From: Agarophyton chilense
Taxonomy: Eukaryota > Rhodophyta > Florideophyceae > Gracilariales > Gracilariaceae
NCBI GenBank assembly: GCA_030374765.1
Contig: JARGXX010000126.1
Location: forward strand, 20,467-84,466
Length of the DNA stretch: 64,000 nt
Direction of reading: 5' to 3'
Below the pieces are notes generated by a model that saw nothing but the letters and a program-made list of their open reading frames with translations, did no database searches and had not been told where the DNA came from. Both the position numbers and the translations under genes were made by a program. Shown one piece after another: positions 17,078-28,077 of this stretch. Numbering within the stretch: position 1 is the stretch's first letter; the number at the start of each line of letters is the position of its first letter.

Positions 17078-19664
17078 CTAAACAAATGGGATTGGATGTT
17101 CCCCAGAGGCGCCTGATTCTAAAACATCATTGAGCGATGCACCCGTTTTTGTCGACGATGGTTTCACAGCTTCCTCTGCAGTTCTGGATGTTGCCTCTGG
17201 AACCCTCTCAGTATTAAACCAAAATTGGCTGGTAGATACATCATTCCCAGTCTGAACATCATCCGTAAACGGTTGTGGAGGCTCAACTGTATCAATCTTG
17301 TTACTTTGTGCAGCAGTTCTCAACTCAGAATCGTCACCTATTGCTAATCTTGTGCATGTGGGGAGGCGTTAAGAGACCTTTACGCGAGAAGAACTTTCAT
17401 CTGTTGATCTAGGACCATCGAACGTGACAGCACCCGTTCCCTTCTCTGCTAAGTCCCCCTCTTCTTCGAGTTGATTTTCTTCTTGGTCTATTTGGTTAGC
17501 TTCCTTATCATGCCCGCTGTCAGCATTCACAACTTCGAAATACACTGTATTTGAACCGCCTGTTTCTTTCACTTCTCGTCTTCGGCGCGGATGAAACGTG
17601 ACATCGGAGCCTCCTAGAGAGGTAGCTTCTGTTGAATACACTTTATCACTTTCCATATCATCCCCAGCAACGGGGGTGGGTTCACGCAAAACAGAAGTCA
17701 CCACCGCAGCATTTGATTCCATAATAACCGCACATTCAAGCAATGGCTGCTCTGATGGTGGCTGCGCTGATTGTCCTTCGGGGATTATAACACCAGCTGC
17801 CCTGATCTCGAAAACCACGGCGCCGCCTGTATCAATCGCTTCGCCACCCTTTTCGCCGCCATCGTCGGTCTCTCACACTTGTACGCTATTTTGAATATTC
17901 CCATCCCCTTCAACATATATGTCTGCTTCCATCCCTTTAACTTCGGAAGTTTTAAGTACAGGCTTTGACTCGAAATCACATTTAGGCTCCACGGATGAAT
18001 GCTCTACCATTTCTAAACAATGATTACCATTCGATGTTGAACCTTCATTCTCATTGAAATCCGCAGACACGGATGTACCCAAATCCTGAGGCATTTGGAC
18101 ATTAGAGACTAACACGGAATCAAACTCACTATTTATTTCCGCACATTCGTTCACAACGAAAGGAAGTTCAGCTGTTGAGGGTGGCGCGGACTCAAGCTTG
18201 ACGCTATTTTTTTGGCAATTGTCCATATCGTTTCTGTTCTGTGTCGACGGCATTAGTTCACCCGTAATTTTCCTTCAGCATTTGGCTTGAGAAGGAAGTC
18301 ACCATAGCATTTTCTTGGGCATCTAATCCACCGACTATTTTGTCCGTGGAATGGATTTCAAATTCCTTGGACATTGCATTTTCGTTCGCTGATTCAATTG
18401 GTTCTCTGGGTAATAAAGATTTCATACAAACAAGTGCTCCTATTTCTCTTCCTCTTTCACTTGGCTCCGTATCTTTCGAATAGTGAACTGTGGTCATCAA
18501 TGTAGCGCTTTCGGGTTAAACGATGCCTTTTCAAAAGAAATCGTTCAACCCGAAAGCACCGGAAGCACCGAACACTGACGGAAGTTCCGTCAGCGACCAA
18601 GTCCTGTTCTGGTAAGGCTTGGGTATCCAGAACAGGAGCTGAATATTCATATTGCAGAATGCTGGCAACTGCCAATCCTTATGATGTCGGAGCATTGTCT
18701 TCGACCTTCAAATCTACGGTGAATACTGCATTCAGCCCCGTACTTCTCAAAATCCGGATCATTCTGCTGTGGAATTTCCGTCTTTCAAACGCAAGCAACG
18801 ACCTCTTCGTCTGGGTTTCCTTCAAAGTTTTGAAAACGTGGCGCTTCGCCGGCTGGAGTTTCTGAAACCCCGGCACACAGCCGAACGACAGAAAACACTG
18901 CTCTTGATGCAGGCTTTTGTGCTTCGGGTGCCACCATTTTCTCAACCTCATGCTCAGCAGAATATTCTACGTTCTCGTCCGTAGACTCATTTCTCGGCTG
19001 AATCCGATCAACATTTACAGATTCAATTGCCTCTGGTGATACGTATAACAAAGTCTCATGCGCATCAGTTATGCCTTGAAAAAGTTCGCTGCCTGATTCT
19101 AGATGCTCTTCAACCGTTTTCTCCCCCAAGTTGCTTTTAAGGGGCTCATTGTAGTGTGGAAATCCTCTCGTCGTTTTTCGAACCAGTCATTTGTTCCATG
19201 GTTGATTCCGCTTTGTCTTTTTGGGGTATTTGTAGTATCAATCCTATCGCCGAATTCAGCATTGTTCCCCGTCGCGGATTTGTCTACTCTCGAGGGTTCA
19301 GTATCAAACCCCCCACCAGTCTCTTGAGCTGAAACTTTTCGAGATTGCTGACAGTTCTTTTCTTTTTCCCCAAAATCAGCCGCAGAAGTGATGCCACTCG
19401 TTTGTGGGGATTCTGGCACTGTTTCCATGCCTCTTGCGGACACTGTGCGATTCTCGATTCGAAGATCTTCGATTTCAGTCGTCCTCTCGTCGGCCATCAT
19501 TACGTTCATGGGTTCGCTCATTGTCTTTGTTTCAGTGCCAAGAACCTTTTCAGAATGTGCAAGAATCGCGCTTTAGATGGTTTCAGTTGCTTTTGGTTTT
19601 CCCACCGGATGAAGTTCAAGCTGTTTCCCATTATCGACGGTCGCAGCGTCTTCAAAACACCTGC
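17078..19664 (-). pseudogene. Acidic Ser/Glu-rich gene remnant, 5' truncated (unit 1)
   Basis: A chain of minus-strand frames (19521-19099, 19129-18785, 18675-18258, 18253-17873, 17818-17369, 17323-17078) has the same composition: rich in Glu, Asp, Ser and Thr, poor in hydrophobics, probably disordered. Successive pieces are separated by in-frame stops and frame shifts. No domain is recognised. The 5' end is cut by the duplication breakpoint at 19664; the complete version is in unit 2 up to 31151. Both copies share most lesions, so decay preceded duplication. Confidence 0.5.
18507..18637. repeat. Cluster of three hairpins (unit 1)
   Basis: Three inverted repeats lie in 131 bp. 18507-18524 pairs with 18540-18557 (18 bp, one mismatch, 15-nt loop). 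18575-18583 pairs with 18585-18593 (9 bp, 1-nt centre). 18602-18612 pairs with 18627-18637 (11 bp perfect, 14-nt loop). The cluster is conserved in unit 2 at 29507-29646, where one extra GGAAGCACC unit lies between hairpins 1 and 2. Confidence 0.85.
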
Positions 19665-22600
19665 CCTGCGGAGAGGAACTATGCTACCTGTGAGAGGGAG
19701 GCATTGGCAGTTGTGTTCGCCCTGAAGAAGTTTCGGGTGTACCTGCTGTCGTCAGTCCCCTTCACGGTTCTTACCGATCACCAGGCCCTTCAGTATGCCT
19801 TCCGGAAGAAGGATGTGCATGGAAGGTTGGCAAGGTGGTTGGACCTATTTGCGGAGTACGAGTTTGAAATCAAATACCGCCCGGGAGTCGCCAATGGGGC
19901 CCCCGATTACTTGTCGCGGATCCAGGCCGAGGAGAAGGGACCTGGACGTGATGAAACCGGACGAGAACAAGGGTTAGTCGCGACCATTACTTGGTCGGAC
20001 CCGCGTTTGGACGGACTGGAAGAAGGGCTGCTAAAAGTTGCGAGGTTTCTCTCCGGGGCCCTCGTGCACGAAAAAGATGCGGACCCAAGGAGAGCCGTCC
20101 GTAGAAGGGCGGAGTCGTTCATGTTGTGGAACAACACTTTGTTTCACAGGGAGGCCGGAGGTCTCCGCGCCGTCCCACCGATGGGGGAGCGTGGAAAAGT
20201 GATTCAGATGTTCCATGATGACATTGGTCACTGGGATGTCGCTGCGACACGGAGATTCATCCGGGAAAGATTCTGGTGGCCGGGCGTCCTCAAGGACGTG
20301 ACCTCGTACGTGCGTGGATGTTACCAGTGTCAGAGGGCGGCAAGGCTGCCCACCTATCGCACTAACCTCCGCGCCCCTGTCAGCGGACTCTTCGAGACGG
20401 TCTCCCTGGACTTCGCAGGTCCGTTTCCAGCGTCAAAGGGGAAGAAGAAGTTCCTCATCATCGCGGTGGAGCACTTGACTGGGTGGCCCATAGCACGGGT
20501 CACCAAAACCTCGGTCGCAGACACGGTGGTCGAGTTTGTGAAGGAATAAATAGTTCGTCCATTTGGCCCTCCTCGCACGGTTGTCTCTGATAACGCGAAT
20601 GCGTTCACGGCGGGTGTTGTCGAGGCGTTCAATAAGAAGCACGGGATATCTTGGAGGACAGTGCTGCCCTTTGCCCCGATGGCAAACGGTGAGCGGAGAG
20701 GATGGTCGGGACGATCAAGGGCGCGGTGAAGAAGATCGTATTACAAAGAACGCTGGACTGGGAAGAGGCCCTGCCCAGCGTCTTGTACGGGTATCGTAGG
20801 AGAGACCGAGGGGTGGTGCCGTCTCCTTTCGAGCTATTGTACGGGGTTCGCCCCCGCATGATGGCGACGGATGCCGTGGCACTGTTGCCCTGCGCCACTC
20901 CGAGCCAAAGAGCACTGGAGGTCTTGGGCATGAGCGGAGAGCGGTCAATGATGGTTGCGAGATCCAGCAACCCCCCGCTGACGAAGGGGAAGGTCGAGAA
21001 GTACGTGGTGGGAGAAGAAGTGCTGGTGGCGCACGGTCCGGCGTTCAACAAGGCCAAGAAGTGGCCCGCTTTCGACTCGTACTACTATGGCCCATGCAGG
21101 TTCGTGAAAGCTGCTCATCCGCGCTACGAGCTGCAGTCCTCGACCGGGCGGGTCACTCGCAGTGCCATACACGCGAGGAGGCTGAAGACGTACAGACGTC
21201 AGCGTTCGCACCTGCAGAGACCAGTGTCGCCCGTCTCGTGCTGCTGCAGCGCGAAGCACGGACCGGTTCACTGTGGAAGTCAGTAGCACTGGTAGGAAGA
21301 GAAGTGGTCGAAGGTCTTTGTTTCGAACCTAAGTGAAGGCGGACAAGTAACGAAGCGCGAAAGAAGAAGAAGCTTGGATCTGAACCTAAGTAATGATGGA
21401 CAAGCCATAAAGCGCGGAAGAAGAAGAAGCTTGGATCCGAACCTAAGTGATGGGGGACAAGCCATAAAGCGCGGAAGAAGAAGAAGCTTGGATACGAACC
21501 TAAGTGATGGTGGACAAGCCATAAAGCGCGGAAGAAGAAGAACCTGGAATCCGAACCTAAGTAAATGTGGACAAGCCATGAAGCGCAGGCGAAGATGACG
21601 CTTGGATCCGAACCTAAGTGAAGGTGGACAAGCCCAGCATGCAGCGAAGAAAGAAGCTCAAACCCGAGAGAAGATTAACGAGCCGAAACAGCAGAAGAAG
21701 AAAGAACTTGGGTCCGAACCTAAGTGAAGGTGGAAAAGCCATGGAACGTTAGAGAAGAAGAATCTTTAGGACGCATAAGGCTGAGCTAAAGCCGAAGAAA
21801 ATTTGAGACTAGATTCAAGCTGAAGAAAGGCGGACTAGTAATGACGGGGTGTGTAAAGTTCTCTTATCTCGGTCACGTAGGGGTGCTCCCCTCCGCAGAG
21901 TCGAAAGGACTCCTTGCAGAGGCTAGAAGATACCGCTCAGTGCCGTAGAAGATTAAGCGGTTGACGGGTCGGAGAAGAAATAGACTCTGATATTTCTACA
22001 GGTGACGGAGGTGGCGGGTGGAGCTGCGTCATTGGAACTACAGGAAGAGAAGAGGTGTCGCAAGTACTGGCACGGACAGAGATTATGTTCAGGTGATGAC
22101 TGGCCGTTGTCACCCGTATCACATTGGGCGAAGGGTTACCCCGCGTCGATGAGGCTGACGCAGGAGAATTCTTTGCGCTCCGCGTTGGTCCAGGGGCCGT
22201 CATTTGGGCAGTAGTAGACCGCCGCTGCGCGGGTGAATGACCACTGTGGTCAGCACGCGGTTCTTCACGACCTTGTGCAGAGGAAGCTGAAGATCGAGCT
22301 GTCAGTTGGAATGCTCGAGATTCAGAGAGTTGCGAGGTACCTTTGCACCTATGCCCTTCTCGAAGATGCTTTTCGTTGCAAGCACGCGGATGCTGATGCA
22401 CGGTCAAAAAAAAGGAGTTTGGTAGGCTGCGTGGAGGACGATGTAGTCCTCGGACTTACCGGATTGAAGGAAGGAGAGACAGGAATCGAGGTGTCTTGCT
22501 CACTGCTCCTAGACCTCTCTTCCTGGCGCGAGGTCTTGCGGCGCGCTCTGTAGGCAGCCCGCAGTCGACCCTTGTCGCCCTGCGCCACCCCGTTCGGAAG

Positions 22601-23083
22601 CTTAAGAGTTATCGGAGCTATCTCTCATTCCGGTGGCGCTGGGGCATGGGGACTACGGGCGTTCATCGCGCGTCGCGGCATCGTGGGGAGGAAGGAGTAA
22701 GGAAGCTGTGGGGGCCGCCGTAAAGGACGGAAGAAGGTGGAGCAGTCGTGGGTTGCTCGGTGGTTGAGCTTAGAGGAAAGTGGGGAGCGACGACGCGCGC
22801 AAGATACTAGTGCGCGGTTGCTCCAGCAGACAGTGCGGGCTGGAGGTTGGCGGTTCCTTCCACTTGTCCTGTGCCACGGTGGCGCAGGCTTTGAGGGGGA
22901 CCGTGTCGGGCACGTGTAGCGCACATGCGCCACACGTGTCGACGTAGTGCATAACGAGCTCGCCGCCGCTCGCGCCCGATATTTTAGAGGCGCGAGAGCG
23001 GCTGCGGCTCTTAAGGAAAAAGGTAGGCAACAGTGGGAAGGAAAGAAAATGGTACGCTTGCCCCTACATACAAGCGCTTTTCA
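19665..23083 (+). mobile_element. Truncated gypsy element in unit 2
   Basis: This is the copy of 8665-12083. It begins in RNase H at the duplication junction, contains the integrase with the same TAA (20547-20549) and frame shift, the 57-bp array (21326-21680) and a 3' LTR (22904-23083), followed by GTAAC. It has no 5' LTR, gag, protease or RT, so it cannot be autonomous. A fused open frame across the junction (19404-20549) is a by-product of the rearrangement. Confidence 0.95.
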
Positions 23084-23406
23084 GTAACTATGAAAAATAC
23101 GGTTTGCAAATGTTATGGAACCTTCATCGCTACGGTTAGGCTGGAGCCTTGCTGTAAATATATCCATATAGAAATAGCAGGGATTTACTAATGTGCCAGC
23201 CTAATGCGTTGTTGGAAATGGTATGTGACCAATCAGGTACACCTACATATACTTCCTGACTGTGACGGACAACGGTGGTCGTTCTCTTTACTCTCGGGTG
23301 CGACGCCGGTCGAGACTATGTCTAGTGCAGTGTAGCACGTGTGTGTCGTGTGTGTGCAGTCTAGCTACGCTGAAAAACTGCCATCAACGTGGGTTGTTTG
23401 TGCAGT

Positions 23407-24985
23407 CTAGCATTTCCCTGCACGATGATGGTAGTTTGGGGGTGGCGGCACGATGTTAAGGGCGTTTCGAAGTCGAGTGAACGTCTGTTTCTTGAGCGCT
23501 TTCGTCAGAATGTCTGCGAGCATGGATATGGTGGGGGTGTGCTGGATAAGGATGCGCTTGCTTTTGATGAGGTCATGGAGGTAATGTCTGCGGAGGTCGC
23601 AATACTTCCGGTGCATGGTGGGGGCCGTTTGGTATGCTACCAAGATTGGGGCATTATTGTCCATGTGTAGCAGAGTCGCGGACTTCTGGGAGTAGCCGAT
23701 GTAACACAGCAGTCGGGGCAGCCACATTGTTTGCTGAGAGGCCGCTGACGCCGCATGATACTCTGCTTCGCATATCGATAGAGCGATCGTCTTCTGCTTT
23801 GTCGATTTCCACATTACTGGGGTTTTTGTTAAGAGGTGTACTATCCCAGAGTATGACTTTCGATCTGACTCATTTGCGAAACCGCGTCTGCGTATGATAC
23901 TAGAGTGGAAGGGGCGGCCTGCTTGTAGAGAATTACGTGGCTTATTGTGCCTTTGAGGTATTTCAGAGAGTAGCGGAGTTGTTCCCAATTCTTTTGTGTT
24001 GGAGTTTTCATGTTGGTAGCCAGGCGGCTTTTAATGTGGGCTATGTCCGGTCTTGTGGAATCAGCTACATAGCGAAGCTCTCCAATTCTTTGGCGGTATG
24101 CGAATTCTTTCTCCGGTGGCAGTGGTGCAGATTGATCGGGTGGCTTTTTGGGGTTTGGTTCGATTTATGGGGTTGGCTTGGGACTACAGTGGAGAAGGTT
24201 GTGTTTTTCGAGGATTGCACGGATGGTATGAGGTTGGGAGATGTGGATGGCACAGTTCGGGAATCTTTCAATGCGCCAATTGAGAAAGAGTTTTGGTGGG
24301 CCTAGTCGTCGTATCTTGTATCTGGACCGGAGAGTGTCGTAGAGATCATCTATCATGGACTTTATTGGAGCAGCCGCTAAGAAGTCATCGATGGTCACGC
24401 TTATTATGATGGAGCCGTCCGATGTGAGGCGGAGGAAGAGGCAGGGATCGCTGTTAGTTTGAATGTAGTTTTTGCTTTTCAGGAATGATGCTAATGCCTC
24501 GGAGTATATGTGGGAGGCAGGAGGGATACCGCACAGGTTTTCTTTGAGTATCCCAGCTCGGCCCTTGTGGTTGTAGGAACCATCGAAGCGAGGGATTTGT
24601 CGCACGAATACAGGTGTGGAGTGTTCATATCGTTCGTGGAGGAATGCAGATGATATGTCAAACTGTTCTGGTTAAAGATGGAAAGCGGCAGCTAGACACA
24701 TAATGGATCTGGTTGAGGTGCATTCAGCGGTTTAAGTTGTGACGCGGTCTGGATCAAAGTGTACATGTGGGAGCATGCGGTCGCCTCGCACGTTGCATCC
24801 TGCTTTGTGTCTTGTTGTAGAGCCATCATCCAATCGTTTGTAGCGGTAGGTCATTTTCAGTGGAATGGTCTTGGTTTGTGGTGGTAGTTCAGAGTTTGGA
24901 ATCCATTCAATTGTTTCGTGTTTGTCTAGTGTTTCTAGTTCACCATCATGCCAACGTGGAATGATGAGATGGATTGGTCTTTTTC
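23407..24985 (-). pseudogene. Copia-type RT and RNase H remnant (unit 2)
   Basis: Same content and lesions as 12407-13985. I saw no base difference between the two copies in this segment. Confidence 0.85.
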
Positions 24986-24989
24986 TTTA

Positions 24990-25245
24990 GAACATGAACG
25001 ACTTCGTTCTTGAAACGAGAGCAGCGTTTACAGACCCACTGGTTAGACAGACCAAACGCTGCAAACCAGTTTATCAGAAACTTTTGCTGCTACTTCAGCT
25101 GTGATCTCGGTCGTGATTGTGAGCCAAAACTAACCGCTGTGATCATCTTTGACTACCAGAACATACAAAAAGCCATCCCCGCCACGTGACATGTAGCAAA
25201 AGTCGAAGTGAAACAATTCATTAGGTTGTAGACATGCAGTTTGTT
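24990..25245 (-). pseudogene. Integrase-core scrap (unit 2)
   Basis: Copy of 13990-14245. The first difference between the two tandem units that I found (A to G, 14123 versus 25123) lies in this segment. Confidence 0.6.
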
Positions 25246-25259
25246 AGATTAAAGCTACA

Positions 25260-28070
25260 AAATAGAAAAATTGAGTGATGCGAATCCACATTGAATACAT
25301 TTTTCTAAATGTGCATTACAAAAATGCCGAGAAGTGTTTGAATGCTCACCGTATGAAATCTAGGCTTAAATAGAATTCTGAAAACACGGGAGCAGTGTTC
25401 AGCAGGGCATTACATTCCCTAATATGAACTATCCGGGTTTAGTAGAGAACCATAACCTTTTCTCAGCTGCCTCAACTCTAAGCACACTCGGAAGCAGCAT
25501 ATTCTAAGCTGTAATAGCGTACGATTTTTCTTTCTTTCTCACCATTTATGAATTGCACTTGTACCCAGAAAGTCAAATATGTACTTTGAACTTTGTCTTG
25601 TGCACGGTGCCCTCTCTTTCTGTAGCTTTCGAAAGGACATATCATCTTTAGCCGCCGCACCTGTTGAACAGTCGAGATTGAAATTCTGGCAACAAAAAAC
25701 CTGTTTCGCTTGGTGCTACTTGTTTTCCTTTCCTAGCACACTCCAAAATCATTTCTATCGGTACTCTCAACGCATATTCGAAGGCTAGCGTGAAGAAAAA
25801 GAAGCAGAGGAGGCGAATCATGTCTCAGAGCCCAGATCTTTCGAAAGCTCAACGTCTGTGTTCTCGGAAAGCTAGTATTAGCAGCTAGTTTAGTATGGGG
25901 CAAGATATCCGGCAAAAGATCTGCGAAAAATGACGGATCGTGAATGCAGAAGCAATTTCTGATAATTTTTTAGAGTGCCACCTATTTTTGACTTTCGATT
26001 CTTGATCAAAATCCTGCACATTATTATTGGGAAACGAATGCAGAAGCCCCTGCTAGTTTACAGCCTATATTTGAATGGCAAAAGCTAGATGTGAATGATA
26101 AAAGTCTGGCTCAAACACACTCACACTAACCCATATCACAATGATACCTCCCAGAACCACCATCGACAATACGACCTGGTTTCGTCCACCCTCCCCTTGC
26201 ACCCCTCATTGTCCTCCCCACTCCCCACAATCCCCGCTACAAACCCTCCTTCCTCCTTCTCTTCTTCCCCATCAACCCCCCTACTCCTAGCTCCTAAAAC
26301 CGTCCCACCTACCCTCCCAATCCTCAACCTACACCACCCATCCACACGCGTCACACCTCAACCCCGCCCGCCACCACTCTTCGCCCAAACACCCTTCCCA
26401 TCCTCCGCCTCCTTGGCTTCGCCTCAAAACCCTTTTCAAGATGGCAAAGCAGACATTGCTGTCGATTCAATCTCCGGCAGAACCTCTTCACAGTTGACTG
26501 CGAACCCGCAGGTTTCCATAAACGTCTACTATACTACTGCCCCTTCGAGGGACACTCACCTTGACGCCCATCTTTAGATTTCGTGAAGGTTTGGATTCCG
26601 ATCGTGGTTCAAAGACAGAGCATCCGGTTCATTGAACAAAATAGTAACCGTGTTCCACATTCCAAGCGAAACAAGTCACAGAGTCAGCGACAAACCTCCT
26701 GAACACAAGTAGTGCAACATATGAACTTGAAATGATTTGTAAGAAACTATCGCTGCGGCGTGTCATCGTCGGGGTTGCTTACTCTAGCATGCAAGCAGGA
26801 AGCTTTTGTCACACAGCGTTTTGCAGTAACTCAGCCGCATTCGAATGTGTCCACCTCACTTTGCCGCACAATGATTAGTGTGTGCAATTTCCTCTCCAGT
26901 CGTGCGCGTCATAGAGTTTGGACTGACACTACATCATGCATTTATGCATATTTTTAGGGGGGGACCTTTGCTCTAATTGCTACAATCAATCGGTCCTCTG
27001 AGGCACTTTTCGCTTCCCTCGAAAAGCCACCCGTCCCATCCCGCCCCCTGCTCTCGTCTCGATCTCATGGAATTGCCAACCCCCCTCCCCCCGCCTACCT
27101 CAAGGACCGGATTAGACAATCTTTTCAGGTTTCACATATAGTCAACGCTGCTTGCAATTTGTACGTATTTTGTTCTTCTCGCTTGTATTTCAACGCGTCG
27201 CCACAATGAATCGTGCACTAACCAACGCCTCACTTTCCTTCTTTGTGCAGGATTAGGTCGTAACAAGTCACCGGGACCATCGGTCTCCAGGGCTAGCGGA
27301 GCTTGGACGCCACCAGAGGCTGATCAAAAGGCAGGAGAGGTATGAAAGGGCTCGTGATAAGCACCTGTCGATAGTCCCAAGAAGAAGTGACCTCTGTACA
27401 ATGCTGAGTTTGGGTGTGTAGGGGGTACTGTCCCCGAACCAGCTACTATTTGTAGTTCCTTGACGCAGGATGTCGACAGGATGGGGTAAAAAGCATTACA
27501 TAAAGAAGGTAACTCACCGAGACAGGTTCTCATGGTCAAGCTGCAAACTTTTGACTCGACCTAGAACTGGAATTATGAATAGACTTTGTGTCTATCTGCT
27601 AGGATCGACATGCGTTCCGCGTTCCATGTTCCGAGTTCCGCGTTTCCCAGCAGTTTCCCTGGTTGGTAGTGCGGCAGCCTATCTGGTATTGCGCTCATTC
27701 ATTGCAAAATTGGCGCATTTGTCTCTGGTGAAACTTTCACTTGCTTTTGCAGAAAGATCTTTCAAAACAATTCTCAGAGAAAGCTCATTTCAGTATACAA
27801 AGTTGTATCCCGACATCTGAGTAGTTTTCCAAGATTCGAGAGTTAACGTTCCATAGTGCGCTCAAGATCCTTCGAATAATGATTGGATAATCGGCATCAC
27901 ACTATCTATGTTTTCTGGCATTTGCGATAACCCAGAATCAACTCAAGACGCGATGACATTCGGTCGAGTTATTGCGGTCAGCACTGCGTCGTTTTTTGGC
28001 GTAGAACCATCAACGGGACTCGTGGTCTCATGGGTCACGTTGCCGGTTCAGGACTTTTCTCCATCAACTT
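25260..28070. other. No recognisable gene (unit 2)
   Basis: Counterpart of 14260-17070 with roughly 1% substitutions. The frame matching 15760-16209 is cut short here by a stop, consistent with non-coding DNA. Confidence 0.5.
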
Positions 28071-28077
28071 CATCTGC

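Larger units (their letters stand above)
8665..19664. repeat. 11-kb tandem duplication, unit 1
   Basis: Bases 8665-19664 recur at 19665-30673 at a constant offset of 11,000 until a 9-bp insertion near 29570, after which the offset is 11,009. The left breakpoint lies inside the gypsy RNase H region (..GACG|CCTGCGGAGAGG). The right breakpoint lies in the acidic minus-strand gene (..ACACCTGC|C). At most 1-2 bp of shared sequence is visible at the junction. No differences were seen up to about 14122; about 70 substitutions occur in the remaining 5.5 kb. Confidence 0.97.
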
